Shown here piece after piece: positions 21,744 through 33,918 of a DNA stretch of 64,000 nt. Numbering within the stretch: the stretch's first letter is position 1; every line of letters begins with the position of its first letter. Both the position numbers and the translations under genes were made by a program. The notes beneath the pieces were generated by a model. That model saw only the letters and a list, made by a program, of their open reading frames with translations, did no database searches and was not told the origin of the DNA. Where the stretch lies: positions 1 to 64,000 of the forward strand of contig CATKHW010000388.1 of the NCBI GenBank assembly GCA_949752795.1. The letters are read 5' to 3'. This stretch comes from Hyperoodon ampullatus. Its lineage: Eukaryota; Chordata; Mammalia; Artiodactyla; Ziphiidae.

Positions 21744-23482
21744 GTCCCTTTCACTGAGGAAGGTGTAGGTCTTGTCTATTCCATAGTTGGTTTTTGGAAC
21801 GGTACCTGTGCTTATATCAAACTCTGGTTTTATGCATCACCCCACCTCTCCTTCCCCCTTAAGCAGGCATAAGAGTGTTTTCTAAATGTGAGACACTGTT
21901 CTCTTTCCTAACTCAGTTCAAGTGTAGCCATGTTTACAGGATCTTCATAAGTGATATCTTATGATAAGTTTCTTTTTCTCTGTGACTTATTTCACTTAGA
22001 ATCATCGTACCTGAATCCACCCATTTTGCTGCTACTGGTCTTATGACATTGATTTCATGGCTGAGGGATATTCCATCGTATGAAAGTACCACAATTTTTT
22101 GAACCATTTTGATATTTCCTCGGATATTTAAGGTGTACCCAAGTTGAGGTCCTTGTAAGCAGTGCAGCCCTAAATTTTGGGGTGGCTGTGTCTTTTTGAT
22201 TTTCAGTTTTCCCAAGGTATATTCCCTAGACTGGAAGTGCCCTTGGCTCTGTAGCTCTGTTGTTTACTTGTTTTAGGGAACACAATGCACTCCTCCAGAG
22301 AGGCAGTTGGCAATTTACATCCCGCCCATCATCATAACAAGGCTCCCTGTTCTCCAGGGCCTGTCTTTCCTTTCTGGTTTTTACACATTTTGTGGATGTC
22401 CCTTTTGACCGGTGGTAAGTGATACTTCTTTGTAGTGCAGATTTGCATTGCCCGCTTGCTTGCTTGGCCAAAAAGGGCGTATGCGTTTTCTCCTGAATAT
22501 ATTCAGGAGAAAACGCATACGCCCTTTTTGGCCAAGTGCATCATTGTCGAAGTTGTGCCGCTCTTCCTGTGCTTTAAAGGCGATTCCAACGTACCTCTTG
22601 AAATCTGTTTCCTGCTATTCTGCCTCGCTTTCAAGTCCGCCTCGTTGCCTTCCCTCAACAGATATTTGGACGATAGTTGTCCTTTATTACTCGGCCAGTT
22701 TGTGAATTGCTGTGCCCCTGAGCTCCATTTTTCAACTCGTTTTAGGTGAGCTGACCGCAAGTCCAAAATTTTGGTTCAGCACCTATACTGGTTCCCGGTG
22801 GGGGGCTGAGACTTTGGTTAATTCTTCTTCCTGCCGGGAAATTACAGTGATATGTGCCCGTCCAAATGCCTAACAGCTACTCTCTCATTGGTTCTCCCTC
22901 TTCCCTTTCATCCTCTGCCAAATTGGCAACCTGTGCGAACCAGGAGGTTAAAGGGGCTGTCTCTCCAAGTTGGGAGGTTGATAGTAAAGCAGATGGAAAG
23001 TCAAACCGGAGCACCAGGAGAGGGACTATTCGTTGAGTTTTAGAAACCTTTCGTATTCACAGTGTGTCCGTTCTCTAGGTTTCCCGTACATGTTATAACT
23101 GTAATAATATTCCCTTCAACCTGGAGAGTTGGGACACATGGAATGTGTGCCATGCATTATTGCTATAATGGTCTGCCTTTGTTCACCGAATCTCACCAAT
23201 CCTCTCAGTCCAAAGTGTCCAGTCTTATGCCACATCCAGCTGTCGTTGTAGATAGGGTCATTCCAGGTTTCATCAGAGACCCTGAAGGAATTGTAAAGAA
23301 TTTCACAGTTTTTTTGTTTTGTTTTTGAAATTCCTTTTTTATAGTGGGTTTGAGCTGATTCTCGCTGCCATATTTATGCCAGTCTAGACACACTTGATTC
23401 CCTTACGGAGACATATCAATACATAGGTTTTAAGATTCTTACTAGTCAGATATATTCCTCTGCGGGAAATATGGGGTTTTGA
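21744..23482. repeat. Satellite monomer M12 (twin of M6; relative of M17/M25)
   Basis: The palindrome at 22463-22536 is perfect. CGTATGAAAGTACC near 22078 is absent from M6 (CGTATGTAAG) but present in M17 and M25. This ties block B, rather than block A, to blocks C and D. Confidence 0.95.
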
Positions 23483-25220
23483 GTCCCTTTCACTGAGGAA
23501 GGTGTAGGTCTTGTCTATTCCATAGTTGGTTTTGGAACGGTACCTGTGCTTATATCAAACTCTGGTTTTATGCATCACCCCACCTCTCCTTCCCCCTTAA
23601 GCAGGCATAAGAGTGTTTTCTAAATGTGAGACACTGTTCTCTTTCCTAACTCAGTTCAAGTGTAGCCATGTTTACAGGACCTTCATAAGTGATATCTTAT
23701 GATAAGTTTCTTTTTCTCTGTGACTTATTTCACTTAGAATCATCATACCTGAATCCACCCATTTTGCTGCTACTGGTCTTATGACATTGATTTCATGGCT
23801 GAGGGATATTCCATCGTATGTAAGTACCACAATTTTTTGAACCATTTTTATATTTCCTGGGATATTTAAGGTGTACCCAAGTTGAGGTCCTTGTAAGCAG
23901 TGCAGCCCTAAATTTTGGGGTGGCTCTGTCTTATTGATTTTCAGTTTTTCCCTGGTATATTCCCTAGACTGGAAGTGCCCTTGGCTCTGTAGCTCTGTTG
24001 TTTACTTGTTTTAGGGAACACAATGCACTCCTCCAGCGAGGCAGTTGGCAATTTACATCCCGCCCATCAGCATAACAAGGCTCCCTGTTCTCCAGGGCCT
24101 GTCTTGCCTTTCTGGTTTTTACACATTTTGTGGATGTCACTTTTGACCGGTGGGAAGTGATACTACTTTGTAGTGGAGATTTGCATTGCCCGCTTGCTTG
24201 CTTGGCGAAAAAGGGCGTATGCGTTTTCTCCTGAATATATTCAGGAGAAAACGCATACGCCCTTTTTGGCCAAGTGCATCATTGTCGAAGTTGTGCCCCT
24301 CTTCCTGTGCTTTAAAGGCGATTCCAACGTACCTCTTGAAATCTGTTTCCTGCTATACTGCCTCGCTTTCAAGTCCGCCTCGTTGCCTTCCCTCAACAGA
24401 TTTTTGGACGATAGTTGTCCTTTATTACTCGGCCAGTTTGTGAATTGCTGTGCCCCTGAGCTCCATTTTTCAACTCGTTTTAGGTGAGCTGACCGCAAGT
24501 CCAAAATTTTGGTTCAGGACCTATACTGGTTCCCGGTGGGTGTCTGAGACTTTGGTTAATTCTTCTTCCTGCCGGGAAATTACAGTGATATATGCCCGTC
24601 CAAATGTCTAACAGCTACTCTCTCATTGGTTCTCCCTCTTCCCTTTCATCCTCTGCCAAATTGGCAACCTGTGCGAACCAGGAGGTTAAAGGGGCTGTCT
24701 CTCCAAGTTGGGAGGTTGATAGTAAAGCAGATGGAAAGTCAAACCGGAGCACCAGGAGAGGGACTATTCGTTGAGTTTTAGAAACCTTTCGTATTCACAG
24801 TGTGTCCGTTCTCTAGGTTTCCCGTACATGGTATAACTGTAGTAATATTCCATTCAACCTGGACAGTTGGGACCCATGGAATGTGTGCCATGCATTATTG
24901 CTTTAAATGGTCTGCATTTGTTCACCCAATCTCACCAATCCTCTCAGTCCCAAGTGTCCAGCCTTATGCCACATCCAGCTGTCGTTGTAGATAGGGTCAT
25001 TCCAGGTTTCATCAGAGACCCTGAAGGAAATGTAAAGAATTTCCGAGTTTTTTGGTTTTGTTTTTGAAATTCCTTTTTATAGTGGGTTTGAGCTGATTCT
25101 CGCTGCCATGTTTATACCAGTCTAGACACACTTGATTCCCTTACGGAGACATATGAATACATAGGTTTTAAGATTCTTACTAGTCAGATATATTCCTCTG
25201 CGGGAAATATGCGGTTTTGA
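23483..25220. repeat. Satellite monomer M13 (twin of M7; relative of M18/M26)
   Basis: The palindrome at 24201-24274 has the GGCG change. A one-base gap (TTGGTTTTGGAACGG near 23526) separates it from M7. Confidence 0.95.
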
Positions 25221-26959
25221 GTCCCTTTCACTGAGGAAGGTGTAGGTCTTGTCTATTCCATAGTTGGTTTTTGGAATGGTACCTGTGCTTATATCAAAGT
25301 CTGTTTTTATGCATCACCCCACCTCTCCTTCCCCCTTAAGGAGGCATAAGAGTACTTTCTAAATGTGAGACACTGATCTCTTTCCTAACTCAGTTCAAGT
25401 GTAGCCATGTTTACAGGATCTTCATAAGTGATATCTTATGATAAGTTTCTTTTTCTCTGTGACTTATTTCACTTAGAATCATCGTACCTGAATCCACCCA
25501 TTTTGCTGCTACTGGTCTTATGACATTGATTTCATGGCTGAGGGATATTCCATCGTTCATAAGTACCATAATTTTTTGAACCATTTTTATATTTCCTGGG
25601 ATATTTAAGGTGTACCCAAGTTGAGGTCCTTGTAAGCAGTGCAGCCCTAAATTTTGGGGTGGCTGTGTCTTTTTAATTTTCAGTTTTCCCAAAGTATATT
25701 CCCTAGACTGGAAGTGCCCTTGGCTCAGTAGCTCTGTTCTTTACTTGTTTTAGGGAACACAATGTACTCCTCCAGAGAGGCAGTTGATAATTTACATCCC
25801 GCCCATCAGCATAACAAGGCTCCCTGTTCTCCAGGGCCTGTCTTGCCTTTCTGGTTTGTACACATTTTGTGGATGTCCCTTTTGACCGGTGGGAAGTGAT
25901 ACTTCTTTGTAGTGCAGATTTGCATTGCCCTATTGCTTGCTTGGCCAAAAAGGGCGTATGCGTTTTCTCTTGAATATATGCAGGAGAAAACGCATACGCC
26001 CTTTATGGCCACGTGCATCATTGTCGAAGTTGTGCCCCTCTTCCTGTGCTTTAAAGGCGATTCCAACGTACCTCTTGAAATCTGTTTCCTGCTATTCTGC
26101 CTCGCTTCCAAGTCCGCCTCGTTGCCTTCCCTCAACAGATTTTTGGACGATAGTTGTCCTTTATTACTCGGCCAGTTTGTGAATTGCTGTGCCCCTGAGC
26201 TCCATTTTTCCACTCGTTTTTGGTGAGCTGACCGCAGGTCCAAAATTTTGGTTCAGGACCCATACTGGTTCCCGGTAGGTGGCTGAGACTTTGGTTAATT
26301 CTTCTTCCTGCCGGGAAATTACAGTGATATGTGCCCGTCCAAATGCCTATCAGGTATTCTCTCATTGGTTCTCCCTCTTCCCTTTCATCCTCTGCCAAAT
26401 TGGCAACCTGTGCGAACCAGGAGGTTAAAGGGTCTGTCTCTCCAAGTTGGGAGGTTGATAGTAAAGCAGATGGAAAGTCAAACCGGAGAACCAGGAGAGA
26501 GACTATTCGTTGAGTTTTAGAAACCTTTCGTATTCACAGTGTGTCCATTCTCTAGGTTTCCCGTACATGTTATAACTGTAGTAATATTCCCTTCAACCTG
26601 GAGAGTTGGGACCCATGGAATGGGTGCCATGCATTATTGCTTTAAAGGGTCTGCATTTGTTCACCCAATCTCACCAATCTTCTCAGTCCCAAGTGTCCAG
26701 CCTTATGCCACATCCAGCTGTCGTTGTAGATAGGGTCATTCCAGGTTTCATCAGAGACCCTGAAGGAATTGTAAAGAATTTCCCAGTTTTTTTGTTTTGT
26801 TTTTGAAATTCCTTTTTATAGTGGGTTTGAGGTGATTCTCGCTGCCATGTTTATGCCAGTCTAGACACACTTGATTCCCTTACGGAGACATATCAATACA
26901 TAGGTTTTAAGATTCTTACTAGTCAGATATATTCCTCTGCGGGAAATATGGTGTTTTGA
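25221..26959. repeat. Satellite monomer M14 (twin of M8)
   Basis: The palindrome at 25940-26013 is degraded as in M8 but less so at the right end. AAGGAGGCATAAGAG near 25338 is shared with M19 and M27 and is absent from M8. Block B ends inside this monomer at 26467-26488. Confidence 0.95.
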
Positions 26960-28699
26960 GTCCCTTTCACTGAGGAAGGTGTAGGTCTTGTCTATTCCAT
27001 AGTTGGTTTTTGGAACGGTACCTGTGCTTATATCAAACTCTGGTTTTATGCATCACCCCACCTCTCCTTCCCCCTTAAGCAGGCATAAGAGTGTTTTCTA
27101 AATGTGAGACACTGTTCTCTTTCCTAACTCAGTTCAAGTGTAGCCATGTTTACAGGATCTTCATAAGTGATATCTTATGATAAGTTTCTTTTTCTCTGTG
27201 ACTTATTTCACTTAGAATCATCGTACCTGAATCCACCCATTTTGCTGCTACTGGTCTTATGACATTGATTTCATGGCTGAGGGATATTCCATCGTACATA
27301 AGTACCACAATTTTTTGAACCATTTTTATATTTCCTGGGATATTTAGGGTGTATCCAAGTTGAGGTCCTTGTAAGCAGTGCAGCCCTAAAATTTGGGGTG
27401 GCTCTGTCTTATTGATTTTCAGTTTTCCCAAAGTATATTCCCTAGACTGGAAGAGCCCGTGGCTCTGTAGCTCTGTTCTTTACTTCTTTTAGGGAACACA
27501 ATGTACTCCTCCAGAGAGGCAGTTGGCAATTTACATCCCGCCCATCAGCATAACAAGGCTCCCTGTTCTCCAGGGCCTGTCTTGCCTTTCTGGTTTTTAC
27601 ACATTTTGTGGATGTCCCTTTTGACCGGTGGGAAGTGATACTTCTTTGTAATGCAGATTTGCATTGCCCACTTGCTTGCTTGGCCAAAAAAGGCGTATGC
27701 GTTTTCTCCTGAATATATTCAGGAGAAAACGCATACGCCCTTTTTGGCCAAGTGCATCATTGTCGAAGTTGTGCCCCTCTTCCTGTGCTTTAAAGGTGAT
27801 TCCAACGTACCTCTTGAAATCTGTTTCCTGCTATTCTGCCTCGCTTTCAAGTCCGCCTCGTTGCCTTCCCTCAACAGATTTTTGGACGATAGTTGTCCTT
27901 TATTACTCGGCCAGTTTGTGAATTGCTGTGCCCCTGAGCTCCATTTTTCAACTCGTTTGTGGTGAGCTGACCGCAAGTCCAAAATTTTGGTTCAGGACCT
28001 ATGCTGGTTCCCGGTGGCGGGCTGAGACTTTGGTTAATTCTTCTTCCTGCTGGGAAATTACAGTGATATGTGCCCGTCCAAATGCCTAACAGCTACTCTC
28101 TCATTGGTTCTCCCTCTTCCCTTTCATCCTCTGCGAAATTGGCAACCTGTGCCAACCAGGAGGTTAAAGGGGCTGTCTCTCCAAGTTGGGAGGTTGATAA
28201 TAAAGCAGATGGAAAGTCAAACCGGAGCACCAGGAGAGGGACTATTCGTTGAGTTTTAGAAACCTTTCGTATTCACAGTGTGTCCGTTATCTAGCATTCC
28301 CGTACATGTTATATCTGTAGTAATATTCCCTTCAACCTGGAGAGTTGGGACCCATGGAATGTGTGCCATGCATTATTGCATTAAAGGGTCTGCATTTGCT
28401 CACCCAATCTCACCAATCCTCTCAGTCCCAAGTGTCCAGCCTTATGCCACATCCAGCTGTCATTGTAGATAGGGTCATTTCAGGTTTCATCAGAGACCCT
28501 GAAGGAATTGTAAAGAATTTCCCAGTTTTTTTTGTTTTGTTTTTGAAATACCTTTTTATAGTGGGTTTGAGCTGCTTCTCGCTGCCATGTTTATGCCAGT
28601 CTAGACACACTTGATTCCATTACGGAGACATATCAATACATAGGTTTTAAGATTCTTACTAGTCAGATATATTCCTCTGCGGGAAATATGGGGTTTTGA
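26960..28699. repeat. Satellite monomer M15 (between the two higher-order domains)
   Basis: This monomer has no near-identical twin in the window. The palindrome at 27679-27752 has one unpaired base (AAAAAAGGCG). The T-run near 28526 is one base longer than usual. Confidence 0.95.
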
Positions 28700-30439
28700 G
28701 TCCCTTTCACTGAGGAAGGTGTAGGTCTTGTCTATTCCATAGTTGGTTTTTGGAACGGTACCTGTGCTTATATCAAACTCTGCTTTTATGCATCACCCCA
28801 CCTCTCCTTCCCCCTTAAGCAGGCATAAGAGTGTTTTCTAAATGTGAGACACTGTTCTCTTTCCTAACTCAGTTCAAGTGTAGCCATGTTTACAGGATCT
28901 TCATAAGTGATAACTTATGATAAGTTTCTTTTTCTGTGTGACTTATTTCACTTAGAATCATCGTACCTGAATCCACCCATTTTGCTGCTACTGGTCTTAT
29001 GACATTGATTTCATGGCTGAGGGATATTCCATCGTACGTAAGTACCACAATTTTTTGAACCAATTTTATATTTCCTGGGATATTTAAGGTGTACCCAAGT
29101 TGAGGTCATTGTAAGCAGTGCAGCCCTAAATTTTGGGGTGGCTGTGTCTTTTTGATTTTCAGTTTTTCCCAAGGTATATTCCCTAGACTGGAAGTGCCCT
29201 TGGCTCTGTAGCTCTGTTGTTTACTTGTTTTAGGGAACACAATGCACTCCTCCAGAGAGGCAGTTGGCAATTTACATCCCGCCCATCAGCATAACAAGGC
29301 TCCCTGTTTTCCAGGGCCTGTCTTGCCTTTCTGGTTTTTACACATTTTGTGGATGTCCCTTTTGACCGTTGGGAAGCGATACTTCTTTGTAGTGCAGATT
29401 TGCATTGCCCGCTTGCTTGCTTGGCCAAAAAGGGCGTATGCGTTTTCTCCTGAATATATTCAGGAGAAAACGCATACGCCCTTTTTGGCCAAGTGCATCA
29501 TTGTCGAAGTTGTGCCCCTCTTCCTGTGCTTTAAAGGCGATTCCAACGTACCTCTTGAAATCTGTTTCCTGCTATTCTGCCTCGCTTTCAAGTCCGCCTC
29601 GTTGCCTTCCCTCAACAGATTTTTGGACGATAGTTGTCCTTTATTACTTGGCCAGTTTGTGAATTGCTGTGCCCCTGAGCTCCATTTTTCAACTCGTTTT
29701 TGGTGAGCTGACCGCAAGTTCAAAATTTTGGTTCAAGATCTATACTGATTCCCGGTGGCGGGCTGAGACTTTGGTTAATTCTTCTTCCTGCTGGGAAATT
29801 ACAGTGATATGTGCCCGTCCAAATGCCTAACAGCTACTCTCTCATTGGTTCTCCCTCTTCCCTTTCATCCTCTGCCATATTGGCAACCTGTGCGAACCAG
29901 GCGGTTAAAGGGGCTGTCTCTCCAAGTTGGGAGGTTGATAATAAAGCAGATGGAAAGTCAAACCGGAGCACCAGGTGAGGGACTATTCGTTGAGTTTTAG
30001 AAACCTTTCGTATTCACAGTGTGTCCGTTCTCTAGGATTCCCGTACATGTTATATCTGTAATAATATTCCCTTCAACCTGGAGAGTTGGGACCCATGGAA
30101 TGTGTGCCAGGCATTTGTGCTTTAAAGGGTCTGCATTTGCTCACCCAATCTCACCAATCCTCTCAGTCCCAAGTGTCCAGCCTTATGCCACATACAGCTG
30201 TCATTGTAGATAGGGTCATTTCAGGTTTCATCAGAGACCCTGAAGGAATTGTAAAGAATTTCCCAGTTTTTTTGTTTTGTTTTTGAAATTCCTTTTTATA
30301 GTGGGTTTGAGCTGATTCTCGCTGCCATGTTTATGCCTGTCTAGACACACTTGATTCCCTTACGGAGACATATCTATACATAGGTTTTAAGATTCTTACT
30401 AGTCAGATATATTCTTCTGCGGCAAATATGGGGTTTTGA
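28700..30439. repeat. Satellite monomer M16, contains left end of block C
   Basis: Sequence left of 29390 is unlike M24, while sequence right of 29436 is near-identical to it. The palindrome at 29420-29493 is perfect. GATAACTTATGATAAG near 28909 and GACCGTTGGG near 29364 are private. Confidence 0.95.
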
Positions 30440-32179
30440 GTCCCTTTCACTGAGGAAGGTGTAGGTCTTGTCTATTCCATAGTTGGTTTTTGGAACGGTA
30501 CCTCTGCTTATATCAAACTCTGGTTTTATGCATCACCCCACCTCTCCTTCCCCCTTAAGCAGGCATAAGAGTGTTTTCTAAATGTGAGACACTGTTCTCT
30601 TTCCTAACTCAGTTCAAGTGTAGCCATGTTTACAGGATCTTCATAAGTGATATCTTATGATAAGTTTCTTTTTCTGTGTGACTTATTTCACTTAGAATCA
30701 TCGTACCTGAATCCACCCATTTTGCTGCTACTGGTCTTATGACATTGATTTCATGGCTGAGGGATATTCCATCGTATGAAAGTACCACAATTTTTTGAAC
30801 CATTTTGATATTTCCTCGGATATTTAAGGTGTACCCAAGTTGAGGTCCTTGTAAGCAGTGCAGCCCTAAATTTTGGGGTGGCTGTGTCTTTTTGATTTTC
30901 AGTTTTCCCAAGGTATATTCCCTAGACTGGAAGTGCCCTTGGCTCTGTAGCTCTGTTGTTTACTTGTTTTAGGGAACACAATGCACTCCTCCAGAGAGGC
31001 AGTTGGCAATTTACATCCCGCCCATCATCATAACAAGGCTCCCTGTTCTCCAGGGCCTGTCTTTCCTTTCTGGTTTTTACACATTTTGTGGATGTCCCTT
31101 TTGACCGGTGGTAAGTGATACTTCTTTGTAGTGCAGATTTGCATTGCCCGCTTGCTTGCTTGGCCAAAAAGGGCGTATGCGTTTTCTCCTGAATATATTC
31201 AGGAGAAAACGCATACGCCCTTTTTGGCCAAGTGCATCATTGTCGAAGTTGTGCCGCTCTTCCTGTGCTTTAAAGGCGATTCCAACGTACCTCTTGAAAT
31301 CTGTTTCCTGCTATTCTGCCTCGCTTTCAAGTCCGCCTCGTTGCCTTCCCTCAACAGATATTTGGACGATAGTTGTCCTTTATTACTCGGCCAGTTTGTG
31401 AATTGCTGTGCCCCTGAGCTCCATTTTTCAACTCGTTTTAGGTGAGCTGACCGCAAGTCCAAAATTTTGGTTCAGCACCTATACTGGTTCCCGGTGGGGG
31501 GCTGAGACTTTGGTTAATTCTTCTTCCTGCCGGGAAATTACAGTGATATGTGCCCGTCCAAATGCCTAACAGCTACTCTCTCATTGGTTCTCCCTCTTCC
31601 CTTTCATCCTCTGACAAATTGGCAACCTGTGCGAACCAGGAGGTTAAAGGGGCTGTCTCTCCAAGTTGGGAGGTTGATAGTAAAGCAGATGGAAAGTCAA
31701 ACCGGAGCACCAGGAGAGGGACTATTCGTTGAGTTTTAGAAACCTTTCGTATTCACAGTGTGTCCGTTCTCTAGGTTTCCCGTACATGTTATAACTGTAG
31801 TAATATTCCCTTCAACCTGGAGAGTTGGGACACATGGAATGTGTGCCATGCATTATTGCTTTAAATGGTCTGCATTTGTTCACCGAATCTCACCAATCCT
31901 CTCAGTCCCAAGTGTCCAGTCTTATGCCACATCCAGCTGTCGTTGTAGATAGGGTCATTCCAGGTTTCATCAGAGACCCTGAAGGAATTGTAAAGAATTT
32001 CCCAGTTTTTTTGTTTTGTTTTTGAAATTCCTTTTTTATAGTGGGTTTGAGCTGATTCTCGCTGCCATGTTTATGCCAGTCTAGACACACTTGATTCCCT
32101 TACGGAGACATATCAATACATAGGTTTTAAGATTCTTACTAGTCAGATATATTCCTCTGCGGGAAATATGGGGTTTTGA
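30440..32179. repeat. Satellite monomer M17 (twin of M25; relative of M12)
   Basis: The palindrome at 31159-31232 is perfect. It carries the M12 lineage variants CGTATGAAAG, TTTCCTCGGAT and TGCCGCTC. CTCTGACAAATTGG near 31610 is a variant shared only with M25. Confidence 0.95.
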
Positions 32180-33918
32180 GTCCCTTTCACTGAGGAAGGT
32201 GTAGGTCTTGTCTATTCCATAGTTGGTTTTTGGAACGGTACCTGTGCTTATATCAAACTCTGGTTTTATGCATCACCCCACCTCTCCTTCCCCCTTAAGC
32301 AGGCATAAGAGTGTTTTCTAAATGTGAGACACTGTTCTCTTTCCTAACTCAGTTCAAGTGTAGCCATGTTTACAGGACCTTCATAAGTGATATCTTATGA
32401 TAAGTTTCTTTTTCTCTGTGACTTATTTCACTTAGAATCATCATACCTGAATCCACCCATTTTGCTGCTACTGGTCTTATGACATTGATTTCATGGCTGA
32501 GGGATATTCCATCGTACGTAAGTACCACAATGTTTTGAACCATTTTTATATTTCCTGGGATATTTAAGGTGTACCCAAGTTGAGGTCCTTGTAAGCAGTG
32601 CAGCCCTAAATTTTGGGGTGGCTCTGTCTTATTGATTTTCAGTTTTTCCCTGGTATATTCCCTAGACTGGAAGTGCCCTTGGCTCTGTAGCTCTGTTGTT
32701 TACTTGTTTTAGGGAACACAATGCACTCCTCCAGAGAGGCAGTTGGCAATTTACATCCCGCCCATCAGCATAACAAGGCTCCCTGTTCTCCAGGGCCTGT
32801 CTTGCGTTTCTGGTTTTTACACATTTTGTGGATGTCCCTTTTGACCGGTGGGAAGTGATACTACTTTGTAGTGGAGATTTGCATTGCCCGCTTGCTTGCT
32901 TGGCGAAAAAGGGCGTATGCGTTTTCTCCTGAATATATTCAGGAGAAAACGCATACGCCCTTTTTGGCCAAGTGCATCATTGTCGAAGTTGTGCCCCTCT
33001 TCCTGTGCTTTAAAGGCGATTCCAGCGTACCTCTTGAAATCTGTTTCCTGCTATACTGCCTCGCTTTCAAGTCCGCCTCGTTGCCTTCCCTCAACAGATT
33101 TTTGGACGATAGTTGTCCTTTATTACTCGGCCAGTTTGTGAATTGCTGTGCCCCTGAGCTCCATTTTTCAACTCGTTTTAGGTGAGCTGACCGCAAGTCC
33201 AAAATTTTGGTTCAGGACCTATACTGGTTCCCGGTGGGTGTCTGAGACTTTGGTTAATTCTTCTTCCTGCCGGGAAATTACAGTGATATGTGCCCGTCCA
33301 AATGCCTAACAGCTACTCTCTCATTGGTTCTCCCTCTTCCCTTTCATCCTCTGCCAAATTGGCAACCTGTGCGAACCAGGAGGTTAAAGGGGCTGTCTCT
33401 CCAAGTTGGGAGGTTGATAGTAAAGCAGATGGAAAGTCAAACCGGAGCACCAGGAGAGGGACTATTCGTTGAGTTTTAGAAACCTTTCGTATTCACAGTG
33501 TGTCCGTTCTCTAGGTTTCCCGTACATGTTATAACTGTAGTAATATTCCATTCAACCTGGAGAGTTGGGACCCATGGAATGTGTGCCATGCATTATTGCT
33601 TTAAATGGTCTGCATTTGTTCACCCAATCTCACCAATCCTCTCAGTCCCAAGTGTCCAGCCTTATGCCACATCCAGCTGTCGTTGTAGATAGGGTCATTC
33701 CAGGTTTCATCAGAGACCCTGAAGGAAATGTAAAGAATTTCCCAGTTTTTTGGTTTTGTTTTTGAAATTCCTTTTTATAGTGGGTTTGAGCTGATTCTCG
33801 CTGCCATGTTTATGCCAGTCTAGACACACTTGATTCCCTTACGGAGACATATGAATACATAGGTTTTAAGATTCTTACTAGTCAGATATATTCCTCTGCG
33901 GGAAATATGGGGTTTTGA
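32180..33918. repeat. Satellite monomer M18 (twin of M26; relative of M13)
   Basis: The palindrome at 32899-32972 has the GGCG change. ACAATGTTTTGAACC near 32527 and TTCCAGCGTACC near 33021 are shared with M26. Confidence 0.95.

Larger units (their letters stand above)
16046..26477. repeat. Higher-order repeat block B (6 monomers, 10,432 bp)
   Basis: This is the second copy of block A. The A/B junction maps between 16035 and 16056, and block B ends between 26467 and 26488, where the next sequence reads GAGAACCAGG instead of GAGCACAACG. Single-base gaps relative to A occur near 20283 and 23527. Some variants are private to B (for example ATGAAAG at 22081 and AAGGAGGC at 25338). Those same variants are found in blocks C and D. 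Confidence 0.9.
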
